Assembly (NCBI GenBank): GCA_016795565.1
Contig: JAEUGW010000011.1
Coordinates: forward strand, 62,001 to 126,000
From: Opitutaceae bacterium
GTDB taxonomy: Bacteria; Verrucomicrobiota; Verrucomicrobiia; Opitutales; Opitutaceae
Direction of reading: 5' to 3'
DNA length: 64,000 nt
Part shown: piece after piece, positions 48,159-55,816 of the stretch
How the letters are laid out: each line of letters starts with the position of its first letter
Numbering within the stretch: position 1 is the first letter of the stretch
Position numbers and translations under genes: made by a program
The notes under the pieces: model-generated
The model's input: only the letters and a program-made list of their open reading frames with translations
The model's database searches: none
Told to the model about the DNA's origin: nothing

Positions 48159-48461
48159 ATGTCGTTACCCGGCCATTCCCCATCCGTTGCCACGCCGCCC
48201 ACCACGCTTGCCCAAGCCGTGGCGCAGGCGCGGCATCCGCGCAACCACGCGACCGTCCGGTTGGAACCGCATCGTGAGGAATTGCTGCGATTGAGCCGCG
48301 CCGGTGCCTCGGTCGAGTCATTGGTCGGCGGCCTGCGGCTCATGGGAATCGAGATCGGCCGCGAAACCATGCGACGATGGCTTCTCCAGCAACGGGGCGC
48401 CCGGAGGTCGAAACGCGGGAACGCATCTTCGGCTACGCAAATGTCCATGCCCACATCCTGA
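48159..48461 (+). CDS. small putative HTH DNA-binding protein next to oriT
   Basis: 100 residues, start ATG 48159. The segment RLEPHREELLRLSRAGASVESLVGGLRLMGIEIGRETMRRWLLQQRG reads as a helix-turn-helix that includes a recognition helix. The C-terminus is basic. It is divergent from the relaxase across the candidate oriT. Small DNA-binding accessory proteins (TrwA- or MobC-like in role) are usual there. No family is identified with certainty. Confidence 0.65.
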   Translation: MSLPGHSPSVATPPTTLAQAVAQARHPRNHATVRLEPHREELLRLSRAGASVESLVGGLRLMGIEIGRETMRRWLLQQRGARRSKRGNASSATQMSMPTS

Positions 48462-48550
48462 CCGAGCGGGTGCCGAAATGGGAGATCCGGGAGCGAACAC
48501 TGCCCACAAGGGGTGTGCGCTGGAGTAAGGCGGGAAGGCGTTACCTCGGT

Positions 48551-49486
48551 CTAGTTTCGCCAGTGCGCGCTGGCAAAAGCACCCGGCGTCTCCCGTGGTC
48601 GGGGCACGGACCAGGGATCGACCGTTGTCAGCAGCACGGCCAGATCGGCGTGCAGACTGAACCGGATGGCTTCATTTTCGAGATAGCCGGGGGCGTGGGT
48701 ATTGCACCAACGCGTGAGTTGCTGGGCTTTTTGGGCGGCCCGGCGGGCCAGCATCCGGTAGTGGGTTTTTCCATACCAGCCCCACTTGTCGTTTTGTTCG
48801 GCGCGCCACTCGTCGATCAGGGCGGCGAGCGTTTTCTTGGTCGCAGCGGCACGCAGGGCCGGGAGCGCATCAAGCAGGAAGCCTTCGGCCGGATGGCCGT
48901 GCGCAAAAGGCTGCTGCAGTCGGCCGAGGAACGCGCCCCACCAGGGCGGATGGATGCGCTGGAGACGGGCCATGACGGTGTGGGCCGGGACATTGGCAAA
49001 GAAAGTGTCCGGAATCCCGCGAAGCTCCTGTCCCGTCCAGTGGACCCGGACCGCCGCTGCGCGCGCCGCCTGCACCGCGGGTTCCTGGAGTTGACGGATG
49101 CGTTCGAAGGCGGCTTGGCAGCGCTCCTTCTCGGCATGGAGCGAGACTAGCTCCGGCGAATCAGCCGGGCTGACATTTCGCTCGGCGAGCCAGGTGGCAA
49201 AAAAACGCTCCTGCGCCTTTTCCATGAAGGCACGGATTTCCTGATAGCGGTGGCCGCCGGCCTCGTCGTAAGTCGGTTCGGTGACCTGCTGTGCGATCAG
49301 CGCGGCTTCGGTGGCGCGCCGGTGCAGTTGCCCGTTGCGAATGGCGGCGCCAATCTCCGCTGCGAACGGCACCGCCAGTTCGGGTCGGTCCTTCAAGCAA
49401 GGTGGCAGCCCGGAAAGCGAAAAGGCGCGACTCACTCCCCAGTCGGTGAGAACTTGGGTCCAGGAATAAAAGCCGGGCGGAAGCAT
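48551..49486 (-). CDS. hypothetical protein of the mobilization module
   Basis: 311 residues from ATG 49486 (MLPPGFYSWTQVLTDWGVSRAFSLSGLPPCL); TTG 49495 is an upstream alternative. It is predicted mainly alpha-helical and rich in Ala, Arg and Trp, with a long helical region RFFATWLAERNVSPADSPELVSLHAEKERCQAAFERIRQLQEPAVQAARAAAVRV. No signal peptide, membrane helix or known motif is seen. It converges with the HTH gene. Function unknown; it may be a replication or mobilization accessory. Confidence 0.65.
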   Translation of the reverse strand: MLPPGFYSWTQVLTDWGVSRAFSLSGLPPCLKDRPELAVPFAAEIGAAIRNGQLHRRATEAALIAQQVTEPTYDEAGGHRYQEIRAFMEKAQERFFATWLAERNVSPADSPELVSLHAEKERCQAAFERIRQLQEPAVQAARAAAVRVHWTGQELRGIPDTFFANVPAHTVMARLQRIHPPWWGAFLGRLQQPFAHGHPAEGFLLDALPALRAAATKKTLAALIDEWRAEQNDKWGWYGKTHYRMLARRAAQKAQQLTRWCNTHAPGYLENEAIRFSLHADLAVLLTTVDPWSVPRPRETPGAFASAHWRN

Positions 49487-49816
49487 TGGATGCAAAACGG
49501 CGCAATTATAGCACAGGTCGGAAATTCAGCCAAATGGATCGCACCGGCTGGTGGTGGCGCCCGCTGAAATTCCTGAGGGCTTTTGAAGGGGCTACTTGGG
49601 GTTGAGGCGAGAATGGCAGGGAGTCGGCGGACCTCCGCGCATCGGCCCCCGATGCGCTGCCACGGCGTGTCCGGCCCCGGTGGCCGGCACGCCTATCTGG
49701 GGCTGCGGCGCCCCAGCCCCCGTGCCGCAGCGCACATTACCTCCGGCAGCTGTGCGCTGCCGACCCTCGCGGTTGGCCGTGAATTGTGGAGAATGACTGC
49801 ACCAAAGGAATTCATC
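49487..49816. other. intergenic stretch before the nucleotidyltransferase cassette
   Basis: About 330 nt with GC-rich inverted-repeat potential (for example GGGGCTGCGGCGCCCCAGCCCC at about 49698-49719) and no supported gene. An in-frame extension of the next gene to 49583 lacks conserved sequence. AAGGA at 49805-49809 is the ribosome site of the gene at 49817. Confidence 0.5.
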
Positions 49817-50206
49817 ATGTCACTGCTCCCCCGAAATCGTCCTCCGCTTCCGGTCCCCGGCGCCAAGCCCCCTGCCCCCGAGGCCCTCAAGACCGCCCAA
49901 GTGTCGATGCCACGCGGTCTTCTGGCGCAAATTCGCCCGCCTGTGATCGACGTTGACCCATCAACCGGAATGGCTAGGTTCGGCCCTGTGAAACTGCGTC
50001 ACTTCATCAGCAAACTCCGCCGGCTTAATCTCACCAAAGCCGACAGGGAAGTTGCTGCCCTGAAGGATCAGTTCCGCCGGGAGGACCGGGAGTTGCTGGC
50101 CCAGGGCCGCGGGGATGAAATCGCGGCGCGGAATCGCCGCCTGATGGGCATCCGGGAAGGGGCCAAGGGCAAACTCGTCGGTTTCAACGGCGTCCGGTTC
50201 GAGTGA
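49817..50206 (+). CDS. small basic protein coupled to a nucleotidyltransferase (possible antitoxin)
   Basis: 129 residues from ATG 49817, preceded by AAAGGA at a good distance. The N-terminus is Pro-rich (LLPRNRPPLPVPGAKPPAPEA). The C-terminal half is helical and basic (VKLRHFISKLRRLNLTKADREVAALKDQFRREDRELLAQGRGDEIAARNRRLMGI). Its TGA overlaps the GTG start of the nucleotidyltransferase gene. The order small protein then nucleotidyltransferase is like AbiE or other nucleotidyltransferase toxin-antitoxin pairs, but no winged-helix AbiEi domain is visible. The function is inferred from context only. Confidence 0.65.
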   Translation: MSLLPRNRPPLPVPGAKPPAPEALKTAQVSMPRGLLAQIRPPVIDVDPSTGMARFGPVKLRHFISKLRRLNLTKADREVAALKDQFRREDRELLAQGRGDEIAARNRRLMGIREGAKGKLVGFNGVRFE

Positions 50207-51021
50207 CCCCAGCCAGGCCAGATACAACCCCGCACGACTATCGCGTCGTGTGCCAGTGGGAGCCCGCGCCAACCGTAGTCGGCGGACAGGCGGTGAATCT
50301 TTGGGCAATCAACTACCTGCCCCAGGTTCCCCGGTCCAACTTGGTCAGCAAGGACCTCGACATCATCATCGCCAAGGACGGCTTGGCGCAGTTCCGGCGC
50401 ATCCCAGGTTGGGTCTTTCAGCCCCGCGAAACGAGAAACTGGATGGACTCACGGCTGGGGGCATTACGCAGCACGAGCCCCGACGGACGGCCGCTCCTGG
50501 TGGAAGTTCTGAACTCCGTGCATGGATTGGATAAAACCGATCTGAAGCATGCGGCCTATGTCAAAATGGACGGAGTCCTCTACCGGGCGCTGGACCCTGT
50601 CACGATGTTGAAGGCCAAGGCGGCCAACGTCCGGGACATCGATCAGGGAGGAGCCGCGCCGCGTCACGACCGGCCACATCTGCATTTGATCGCGCAGTGT
50701 GTGCCACCCTACCTGCGCGAAGTGCATGCGTTGGCGGTCAGCAATCCCGACACGGAAAAGGAATCGCTGGCGGTGATCAGCCGTGCTTTCAAGACCCTGC
50801 AACAGGCAAGAACGGCGCAGACGCTACATGCCGAGGGAATCGCGCCGGCCACGCTGATGCCCGTGGAATTTGCGGAATCCCCGTTCCCGCGTGTCCGCGC
50901 GGCGTTCGAGTGGCAATACCGGTTGCTTTCGGAGTCCGCGGTCGCTTCTCCCCCGTCCCCGAGCGTAGCTGTAAACCGTCCGGACAATCCGCGCCGCCAG
51001 GGCCCCCGGATGGGGATGTGA
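50203..51021 (+). CDS. nucleotidyltransferase-fold protein (AbiEii-like, possible toxin)
   Basis: 272 residues from GTG 50203, overlapping the previous stop by 4 nt. The segment VVGGQAVNLWAINYLPQVPRSNLVSKDLDIII fits the polymerase-beta-like GG...(D)xD nucleotidyltransferase motif, with the metal Asp pair in KDLDI. Later VLYRALDPVTMLKAKAANVRDI resembles the substrate-domain region of AbiEii/JHP935-type proteins. Members of this superfamily act as toxins by modifying tRNA in some toxin-antitoxin systems. It could stabilise the element or act in defence; both are inferences. Confidence 0.7.
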   Translation: MTPARPDTTPHDYRVVCQWEPAPTVVGGQAVNLWAINYLPQVPRSNLVSKDLDIIIAKDGLAQFRRIPGWVFQPRETRNWMDSRLGALRSTSPDGRPLLVEVLNSVHGLDKTDLKHAAYVKMDGVLYRALDPVTMLKAKAANVRDIDQGGAAPRHDRPHLHLIAQCVPPYLREVHALAVSNPDTEKESLAVISRAFKTLQQARTAQTLHAEGIAPATLMPVEFAESPFPRVRAAFEWQYRLLSESAVASPPSPSVAVNRPDNPRRQGPRMGM

Positions 51022-51036
51022 CCGACGGAGGGAAGC

Positions 51037-51375
51037 ATGCAGGCCGACTCCCCGCTCAAGAAATTTTCCGGGATCTACGTGGCTGCCGGAGAAATCCGCC
51101 GTGTCGTCTACGAGGCAAGGGACATCAATGAAGCGAGACAGCTCGCCGAAAAATGGAGCGTGGGCATCGAGGGTGAAGCAGCCTCATTCTCCGGGGGATC
51201 CCCCGCTCCGCTGCCCGAGGCGTATAACGAGAAAACCGCCCGCTACCTTCTTGGGGGTATATCGCGCACCACGCTTTATGCGGAACTCGCGACCGGCCGC
51301 TTGCAGCGTCTCCCCGGCACGCGTCGGGTGCTCGTCACTCGCAGGTCGATTGAGCGACGGTGCGAGCTGAAATGA
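51037..51375 (+). CDS. excisionase-like HTH protein
   Basis: 112 residues with a good ribosome site (GGAGGGAAG, 51027-51035). The C-terminal half YNEKTARYLLGGISRTTLYAELATGRLQRLPGTRRVLVTRRSIERRCELK has the form of an excisionase/MerR-like winged helix. The N-terminal half is unrelated to known domains. Its stop lies 2 nt from the convergent integrase stop, as in many integrase-excisionase modules. A role as recombination directionality factor is a reasonable inference. Confidence 0.7.
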   Translation: MQADSPLKKFSGIYVAAGEIRRVVYEARDINEARQLAEKWSVGIEGEAASFSGGSPAPLPEAYNEKTARYLLGGISRTTLYAELATGRLQRLPGTRRVLVTRRSIERRCELK

Positions 51376-51377
51376 TC

Positions 51378-52610
51378 CTACGCGACGCTGGATTGCGCGC
51401 CGACCCGGGGCGCGTTGAAGTCCACCTTCTTGGCCGCGGCCTGGCTATGGTCCTTGAGCAGATGGCCGTAGGTCTTCATCGCGAGGGCCCCACCGTCCGC
51501 ATGGCCCAGCCACCGGGAAATGGTCGGAATGTCCACGCCGCTGGCGATGCACACCGAGGCGAAGAAATGGCGCAGGTCATGGTTGCGCAGCGGCACCAGG
51601 TTCAGGCGCTCGCAGGCACGGCGCATCGCGGTGCGCGGTTCGGCCATGATGACGAGCTTGGTCTTGGGTCCGACCCGGCGGCTCTTGATCCGGTCCAGCA
51701 CCGTGCGCAATGCTGCGTTCACCGGGATGGTCCGTTCGGCGGAGGCGGACTTGGTCCCCCAGATATTGAATTCGTCACCGTGATCGTCGCCGACGGTCGA
51801 CTTGGTGGCCTCCTCCTTGCGCATGCCGGAGTAAGCCAGCAGTTCGGCATGGTCCGCCATCTCGGTTGCCATCATCTCAAGATAGACCCGCTGCTCGGGG
51901 TTGGGGCTGAAGGTGTCGGACTCCTCCGGCACGCGACGCATTTCCGCGAAGATGCGCAGCATGTCCGCCCGGTCGGGCAGTTGGAGTCTGGATCCACCCT
52001 TCCCGCTCTGTCCCCTGCCTTTCGCATACAGCCCTTGGCGGAGCGTGGTGGAGACCGAGAACGGGTTCTCGATCAGCACCAGTTTCTCCACCGCGACGTC
52101 GAGCATGACCCGGAGAACCCAGAGGGTCTGGTTGACGACGGGAGGCTTGAACCCACGGCGCTTCGATTTCCCAAACTTCCATTTCCATTCGGCCTTGTGG
52201 AGGAGGTGCTCGCGCAATTCCGCCACGACATCGGCCGTGACGTTGCGAGCCTGGAAGGTGTCAAAGTTGCCCCGCTGCCAGTTGGACCTGAGACGCTCGA
52301 TATTGCCCGCGCGGGCGATCTTGGTGTTTTCCGCGACCGGAATTGCGTCGAGGCGCGCCTTCACCTCGGCGAGGAGTCCACCCAACGTCCGGTGATTGCT
52401 GTCGAGGGTCGCACCGCGCTGCCGGTCCTTCTCAACCTCCAGTTCGCGCTTGGCGTGTTTGAGCTTTGCGACGGTGAAGACTTTTGTCTTCAATGACCGG
52501 AATGTCCGAGCCCCATTCATTTGATACCGCGAGTAATACATTCCCGACCGCGTATTCAGGTAGAGGCCTTCTGGACCCGACGGCTGCCATGTGGGGATTT
52601 TCTCGCTCAT
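51378..52610 (-). CDS. int: tyrosine-type site-specific integrase
   Basis: 410 residues from ATG 52610 (MSEKIPTWQPSGPEGLYLNTRSGMYYSRY). N-terminal arm-binding and core-binding helices precede a catalytic domain with the full set of residues: Arg in AYSGMRKEEAT, HDLRHFFAS (His-x-x-Arg), WLGHADGG, and nucleophile Tyr in MKTYGHL. It lies 43 nt inside attR and is divergent from mutS with only 28 nt between start codons. That gap and the mutS start hold two GTGGTATAA repeats. The frame is open upstream into mutS to 52700, but that part is antisense to mutS. Confidence 0.94.
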   Translation of the reverse strand: MSEKIPTWQPSGPEGLYLNTRSGMYYSRYQMNGARTFRSLKTKVFTVAKLKHAKRELEVEKDRQRGATLDSNHRTLGGLLAEVKARLDAIPVAENTKIARAGNIERLRSNWQRGNFDTFQARNVTADVVAELREHLLHKAEWKWKFGKSKRRGFKPPVVNQTLWVLRVMLDVAVEKLVLIENPFSVSTTLRQGLYAKGRGQSGKGGSRLQLPDRADMLRIFAEMRRVPEESDTFSPNPEQRVYLEMMATEMADHAELLAYSGMRKEEATKSTVGDDHGDEFNIWGTKSASAERTIPVNAALRTVLDRIKSRRVGPKTKLVIMAEPRTAMRRACERLNLVPLRNHDLRHFFASVCIASGVDIPTISRWLGHADGGALAMKTYGHLLKDHSQAAAKKVDFNAPRVGAQSSVA

Positions 52611-52617
52611 TTTCGGG

Positions 52618-52639
52618 GTGGTATAAAATAGTGGTATAA
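52618..52639 (+). repeat. right arm-type repeat pair GTGGTATAA overlapping the mutS start
   Basis: Direct copies start at 52618 and 52631 (13-bp period), matching the pair at 10355 and 10368 at the left end. The second copy ends on the A of the mutS ATG (52639). Integrase bound here would cover both its own promoter region and the start of mutS. Confidence 0.65.
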
Positions 52640-55203
52640 TGGCCATGACCCCAATGATGCAACAGTATTTCGAGGTCAAACGCGGCCTCCCGGCGAACAC
52701 GCTCCTGCTCTTCCGCCTCGGCGATTTCTACGAGATGTTTTTCGCTGACGCCGAGATGGGCGCGCGCCTCCTCGGCATCACCCTGACCAAGCGCGGCGAC
52801 ACGCCGATGGCGGGCATCCCCCACCACTCCGCCGACAACTACGTCACCAAGCTCCTCACCGCCGGCAAGAAGGTCGCCATCTGCGACCAGGCCGAGGCGG
52901 CGCAGGCCGGCAAACTCGTGAAGCGCCAGCTCACGCGCATCCTCTCGCCCGGCACCACCCTCTCCGCCAACCAACTCGACGCGGCGAAGAACCACTACCT
53001 TTGCGCGCTGAACCTCGACAAGGCTGGCCTGCACGCCGCGTGGCTGGACCTTTCCACCGGTGAGTTCCGCGTCGCGACCGACGCCCACCCGGAGAACCTC
53101 CTGCCCGTCCTGACCGCGCTCGACCCCGCCGAGCTCGTGCTGATCGAGGGCGATCTCGCCAAGTGGCAGGCGGCCCCGCACGAGCAGCACGCCGTCCATG
53201 CGTTGCACCAGTTCTGCGCTCCGCGTCTCATCTCGGAATTGCCGGGCTACCACTTCGAAGCCACCGGCGGCGCCAAGACCGTGATGGACGCCCTCGGCGT
53301 CCTCAACCTGCAGGGCTTCGGCCTCGCCAACAGCCACCCAGCCCTCGGCGCGGCGGGCGCGGTGGTTTACTACGCGACTGAGAATCTCTGTGCCAAGCCG
53401 CAGAACCTGCGCTCGCTCCAGGAATACCGCAGCCAGCGCACGCTGCTCCTCGACCCGGCCACGTTGCGCAACCTCGAGATATTCCAATCTACTCGCGGCA
53501 CGCGCGACGCCTCGCTGCTCGGCGCGATCGACCGCAGCGCCACCGCCGCCGGCTCGCGCCTGCTCGAGCGCTGGCTCGCCGCGCCCACCCTCGACCTGCC
53601 CGAGATTGCCCGCCGTCAGGCTGCCGTCGGTGAACTCATAGCCCAGCCGAGCGACCTCGCCGAGCTGCGCGAGTTGCTCAACAAAGTCCGCGACATCCCG
53701 CGCATCCTCGGCCGTCTTCAGAACCGCCTCCGCAACCCGCGCGAACTGGGCGGCGTGAAAGACACCCTCGCGCAGATACCGGCCATCATGGCCTGCCTCG
53801 ACCTGCTCGACTCGCACCTCGTCGGCTCGCACGGCGGCGAAACGTCCAAGGTCCGCGCCCGCCTTGCCGACCTGCCGCAGCTGCGCGACTTGCTCGGCTC
53901 CGCCCTCGCCGACGAACTCCCCAACGACCTCGCCGACGGCAACTACATCCGCGCCGGTTACGACGCCGAGCTCGACCGCCTGCGCAGCCTGACCACCGAC
54001 AACAAATCCTGGCTGGCCGAACTCGAGCGCAAGGAGCAGGAGCGCACCGGCATCAAGAGTCTCAAGGTCCGCTTCACGTCCGTCTTCGGCTATTACATCG
54101 AAGTCACCAAGGCCAACCTGGCGAACGTCCCGGCCGACTACATCCGCAAGCAGACCACCGTCGGCGGCGAGCGCTATGTGACCGAGGAGCTCAAGCTGAA
54201 GGAAAAGGAGATTTTCTCCGCCGAGGAAAAGTCCCTGGCGCGCGAGCTGGAGCTGTTCAACCAACTGATCGCCGCCGTGCTCGCCGAGGCGGCCACCCTC
54301 ACCCGCACCGCCGACGCCCTGGCCGAACTCGATGTCCTCGCCGGCTGGGCGGTGCTGGCGCGCGAATGGGATTATTGCCGGCCGCAGCTCGACGATGGCG
54401 ACATTCTCAGCATCACCGACGGCCGCCACCCGGTCGTCGAACAGATGATGAAGCAGGAGCGCCTCGGCCTCGCGGGCAGCCACACCTTCGTCCCCAACGA
54501 CACCGCGCTCTCCGCCGACGACGCCCAGATACTCCTCATCACCGGCCCGAACATGGCGGGCAAGTCCACCTACATCCGACAGGTCGCGCTCATCACCCTC
54601 CTTGCACAGGTCGGTTGCTGGGTGCCGGCCAAGGCCTGCCGCATCGGCCTCGTGGACCGCATCTTTTCCCGCGTCGGCGCGAGCGACGACCTCGCGCGCG
54701 GCAACTCGACCTTCATGGTCGAGATGAACGAGACCGCCAACATCCTCAACAACGCGACCGACCGCTCGCTCATCATCCTCGACGAGATCGGCCGCGGCAC
54801 CTCGACCTACGACGGCCTGAGCATCGCCTGGGCCGTGGTCGAGCACCTGCACCGCTCCGCCGAGCGCGGCCCGCGCACGCTGTTCGCCACGCACTATCAG
54901 GAGCTCACGCAGCTCGACAAGCATCTGCCCCGCCTGCGCAACTACTCGGTCGCGGTGAAGGAGTGGAACGACGACATCGTGTTCGTGCGCCGCGTCGTCG
55001 AGGGCGCCGCCGACCGCAGCTACGGCATCCAGGTCGCGCGCCTCGCCGGCCTGCCGCTGTCGGTCATCGACCGGGCCAAGACCATTCTCACGCAGCTCGA
55101 GTCGGAGGACGTGAGCGTCACCCTGCCCGCCGCCCCGCAAGCCAAGCCGAAGAGGAAGATCACCGTGCAGGCGGCGGATGATTCGCAGATGGATTTGCTG
55201 TAG
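52639..55203 (+). CDS. mutS: DNA mismatch repair protein MutS with an element-supplied start
   Basis: 854 residues, full length. The N-terminal mismatch-binding domain keeps GDFYEMFF (about 28-35) with the Phe-x-Glu wedge. The ATPase has GPNMAGKSTYIRQ (about 636-648), LIILDEIGRGTSTYDG and the FATHY switch. The first codons (MAMTP) come from the inserted element; the native start MAEKLTP is stranded at 10196. No Shine-Dalgarno precedes the ATG. TATAAA at 52622-52627 is placed such that a leaderless transcript could begin near the ATG. Native promoter control is lost in the integrated state. Confidence 0.95.
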   Translation: MAMTPMMQQYFEVKRGLPANTLLLFRLGDFYEMFFADAEMGARLLGITLTKRGDTPMAGIPHHSADNYVTKLLTAGKKVAICDQAEAAQAGKLVKRQLTRILSPGTTLSANQLDAAKNHYLCALNLDKAGLHAAWLDLSTGEFRVATDAHPENLLPVLTALDPAELVLIEGDLAKWQAAPHEQHAVHALHQFCAPRLISELPGYHFEATGGAKTVMDALGVLNLQGFGLANSHPALGAAGAVVYYATENLCAKPQNLRSLQEYRSQRTLLLDPATLRNLEIFQSTRGTRDASLLGAIDRSATAAGSRLLERWLAAPTLDLPEIARRQAAVGELIAQPSDLAELRELLNKVRDIPRILGRLQNRLRNPRELGGVKDTLAQIPAIMACLDLLDSHLVGSHGGETSKVRARLADLPQLRDLLGSALADELPNDLADGNYIRAGYDAELDRLRSLTTDNKSWLAELERKEQERTGIKSLKVRFTSVFGYYIEVTKANLANVPADYIRKQTTVGGERYVTEELKLKEKEIFSAEEKSLARELELFNQLIAAVLAEAATLTRTADALAELDVLAGWAVLAREWDYCRPQLDDGDILSITDGRHPVVEQMMKQERLGLAGSHTFVPNDTALSADDAQILLITGPNMAGKSTYIRQVALITLLAQVGCWVPAKACRIGLVDRIFSRVGASDDLARGNSTFMVEMNETANILNNATDRSLIILDEIGRGTSTYDGLSIAWAVVEHLHRSAERGPRTLFATHYQELTQLDKHLPRLRNYSVAVKEWNDDIVFVRRVVEGAADRSYGIQVARLAGLPLSVIDRAKTILTQLESEDVSVTLPAAPQAKPKRKITVQAADDSQMDLL
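52654..52677 (+). other. attR core
   Basis: Right copy of the 24-nt core, in frame within mutS (codons MMQQYFEV). The sequence after 52677 (AAACGCGGC) continues native MutS, while that after the left copy (GCACCTCAC) is element DNA, which fixes the right boundary. Confidence 0.82.
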
Positions 55204-55233
55204 GGGCGGGTTTGGTCTTGCCGTCGGTTTCTT

Positions 55234-55261
55234 GGAGGGCCCAGCTCCAGCTGGGCCGCCT
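55234..55261. repeat. REP hairpin left of the RAYT gene
   Basis: 28 nt with an internal stem GGCCCAGCT/AGCTGGGCC. It is an exact reverse complement of 55757-55784 on the other side of the transposase gene. Confidence 0.85.
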
Positions 55262-55321
55262 GCCATGCACTAATCCGAATCCACCGCGCGCCCGCTTCGC
55301 AAACACCCCGTCCACAAACCG

Positions 55322-55756
55322 GTGGTCACGTCCGGCAATCATGCCGTCATCGTGTTCGTGACGGTCTGCACTCGGAAACGCGTTCCCATATTGGCCACGC
55401 CGGCCATGCATGTCTCCATCGTTAACGCTTGGGTCGCAGCGAGCCACTGGCTGGTCGGACGCTACACGATTCTTCCGGATCACATTCACCTATTCTGCGC
55501 ACCGGCTGTGTATCCGGCTGAATCGCTAACGCCGTGGGTGAAGTATTGGAAAGGCTTGGTCTCGAAAGAAACCGGCGCCGGTCCACATTCGCTTTGGGAG
55601 AAAGATTTCTGGGATGTCCAATTGCGCAGCGGCGAGAGCTACACCGCAAAATGGGAATATGTGAGAAACAATCCGGTGCGACACGGGCTGGTGGTGAGGG
55701 CCGAGGACTGGCCGTATCAAGGGGAATTGAATGCCCTGAGGTGGCATGATGCCTGA
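55322..55756 (+). CDS. REP-associated tyrosine transposase (RAYT, Y1 HUH family)
   Basis: 144 residues from GTG 55322; the frame is open to 55274 without another good start codon. HUH motif in YTILPDHIHLFCAP. The expected Tyr region is AKWEYVRNNPVRHGLVVRAEDWPYQGEL. The N-terminal strand is VIVFVTVCTRKR. It lies between inverted REP hairpins (55234-55261 and 55757-55784), and its stop abuts the right one. RAYT enzymes are thought to move or spread the flanking REP elements. Confidence 0.85.
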   Translation: MVTSGNHAVIVFVTVCTRKRVPILATPAMHVSIVNAWVAASHWLVGRYTILPDHIHLFCAPAVYPAESLTPWVKYWKGLVSKETGAGPHSLWEKDFWDVQLRSGESYTAKWEYVRNNPVRHGLVVRAEDWPYQGELNALRWHDA

Positions 55757-55784
55757 AGGCGGCCCAGCTGGAGCTGGGCCCTCC
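55757..55784. repeat. REP hairpin right of the RAYT gene
   Basis: 28 nt, perfect inverted copy of 55234-55261, starting directly after the transposase stop. It forms a stem AGCTGGGCC/GGCCCAGCT. Confidence 0.85.
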
Positions 55785-55816
55785 ACCCAATCCAACCAAG
55801 CCAGACAATGCCCCCC

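Larger units (their letters stand above)
10217..52677. mobile_element. about 42.4-kb integrative mobilizable element in the 5' end of mutS
   Basis: The two ends are a 24-nt direct repeat with one mismatch, 10217-10240 and 52654-52677; 15 nt (CAGTATTTCGAGGTC) are identical. The left copy carries the native mutS start, the right copy the mutS body. A tyrosine integrase lies immediately inside the right end, as is typical of integrative elements. The right 8 kb holds an excisionase-like gene, a nucleotidyltransferase cassette, a MobF relaxase and a candidate oriT. The remaining 33 kb is metabolic and envelope cargo. No VirD4-type coupling protein or secretion genes are seen, so transfer would need a helper. 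Confidence 0.82.

Noticed and set aside
47837..48454. 205-codon minus-strand frame across the oriT region
   Set aside because: Runs through the A-rich leader and antisense to the HTH gene; composition is non-protein-like and it would overlap the relaxase start.
44952..52610. self-transmissible conjugative element
   Set aside because: A relaxase is present, but no VirD4/TraG coupling protein or mating-pair genes are seen in the 42 kb.
52635..52640. TATAAT overlapping the mutS start codon as its -10 box
   Set aside because: A transcript from it would start inside the mutS coding sequence after the ATG. The TATAAA at 52622-52627 is better placed, and the match is explained by the GTGGTATAA repeat.
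44349..52677. the mobilization module alone as a separate smaller element with its left end near 44.4 kb
   Set aside because: No copy of the attR core was found near 44.4 kb, and the mutS 5' fragment is at 10.2 kb. The 44.4-kb break is better seen as an internal seam.
52432..55266. 944-codon open frame antisense to mutS
   Set aside because: Low-complexity shadow of the mutS reading frame without recognisable motifs.
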